DNA of 64,000 nucleotides from Anadara kagoshimensis (lineage: Eukaryota > Mollusca > Bivalvia > Arcoida > Arcidae). The position numbers and the translations under genes are program-made. How positions within the stretch are numbered: position 1 is the stretch's first letter; the number at the start of each line of letters is the position of its first letter. This document shows positions 63,795-64,000 of the stretch, piece by piece. Under the pieces are notes generated by a model that made no database searches, was not told the DNA's origin, and was given only the letters and a program-made list of their open reading frames with translations. The stretch spans positions 45,960,576 through 46,024,575 of the forward strand of contig CM037870.1 in NCBI GenBank assembly GCA_021292105.1, read 5' to 3'.

Positions 63795-63885
63795 TGTATG
63801 ACCAGACAAGGTTTGAACCCATGATCTACCAATCTCAAAGCAGATTCTCTACAATTGGGCCTTGAGGTGGTCCTAAATTGATAAG
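63795..63885 (-). mobile_element. tRNA-like SINE head
   Basis: The minus strand has ACCTCAAGGCCCAATTGTAG and GGGTTCAAACCTTGTC (B box). It is near the window edge; the anticodon arm is not tRNA-like. Confidence 0.5.
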
Positions 63886-64000
63886 GACAAGGTAATTGAT
63901 AAGTAGATAAACTTAAACATTGTACCTACACAAGACATCTTTAAGAGTTCAATAAGCTTAAAGTTGTAATGGGTCACTCTGGTCAAGCTTGACCAGTCAG

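Larger units (their letters stand above)
48826..64000. other. Upstream region without recognisable exons
   Basis: No EGF, EMI or signal-peptide exon was recognised. It holds the hairpins at 51940, 52552 and 61327, MITE A copy 4, elements D and H, and the truncated B copy. Less AT-rich stretches at about 49150-49480, 50590-50790 and 58320-58450 look less repeat-like and may be conserved non-coding DNA or missed exons (inference). 55917-56030 resembles 42190-42330 (CCACTAAAATTTTAATTT, GGGGTACAAAAGGAAGTC). Confidence 0.45.

Overview
The window is AT-rich, intron-dense animal DNA. Bivalve mollusc is the best guess. The evidence is a long EGF-repeat gene split into small, mostly phase-1 exons, many tRNA-derived SINEs, and many short terminal-inverted-repeat elements. 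Some of these begin AACAAGAGG and end GTGAGCTAAAA, a repeat type I associate with bivalve genomes. No bacterial, viral or organellar features were seen. The species call is inference.

The only gene I can support lies on the minus strand, between about 48.1 kb (5' side) and 10.5 kb (3' side). I reconstruct 33 exons (E1 to E33), about 4.95 kb of coding sequence and about 1,650 codons. The encoded part starts with calcium-binding-type EGF domains (DINEC, DVNEC, DEDEC and DANEC motifs). These are interrupted by cysteine-poor linkers and micro-exons. About 24 EGF repeats of the MEGF type follow (C-P-x-G-x-[YF]-G-x-x-C). The architecture is that of a MEGF6-like secreted or cell-surface protein. The start (signal peptide, EMI domain if present) was not found and is probably upstream of the window or in an unrecognised exon. 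The 3' terminal exon is unresolved; two weak candidates are listed.

Layout: 1-10.5 kb is repeat-rich flank with the two possible terminal exons and a 1.5-kb element built on six 145-bp tandem units. 10.5-28.5 kb holds the MEGF-type exons, one Lys-rich cassette exon and a 57-bp minisatellite. 28.5-48.1 kb holds linker exons and calcium-binding EGF exons separated by larger introns. 48.1-64 kb has no recognisable exon, only repeats, hairpins and unique AT-rich DNA.

Main points of interest: a one-base homopolymer deficit in E10 that breaks the reading frame; intronic duplications of exon edges carrying their splice sites at up to three places; a 39-residue Lys-rich phase-symmetric exon; several small TIR-element families with up to four copies here; and large hairpins. 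I did not find a convincing new multi-gene system. All exon edges were read by eye from splice dinucleotides, phase and cysteine spacing; transcript data would be decisive.
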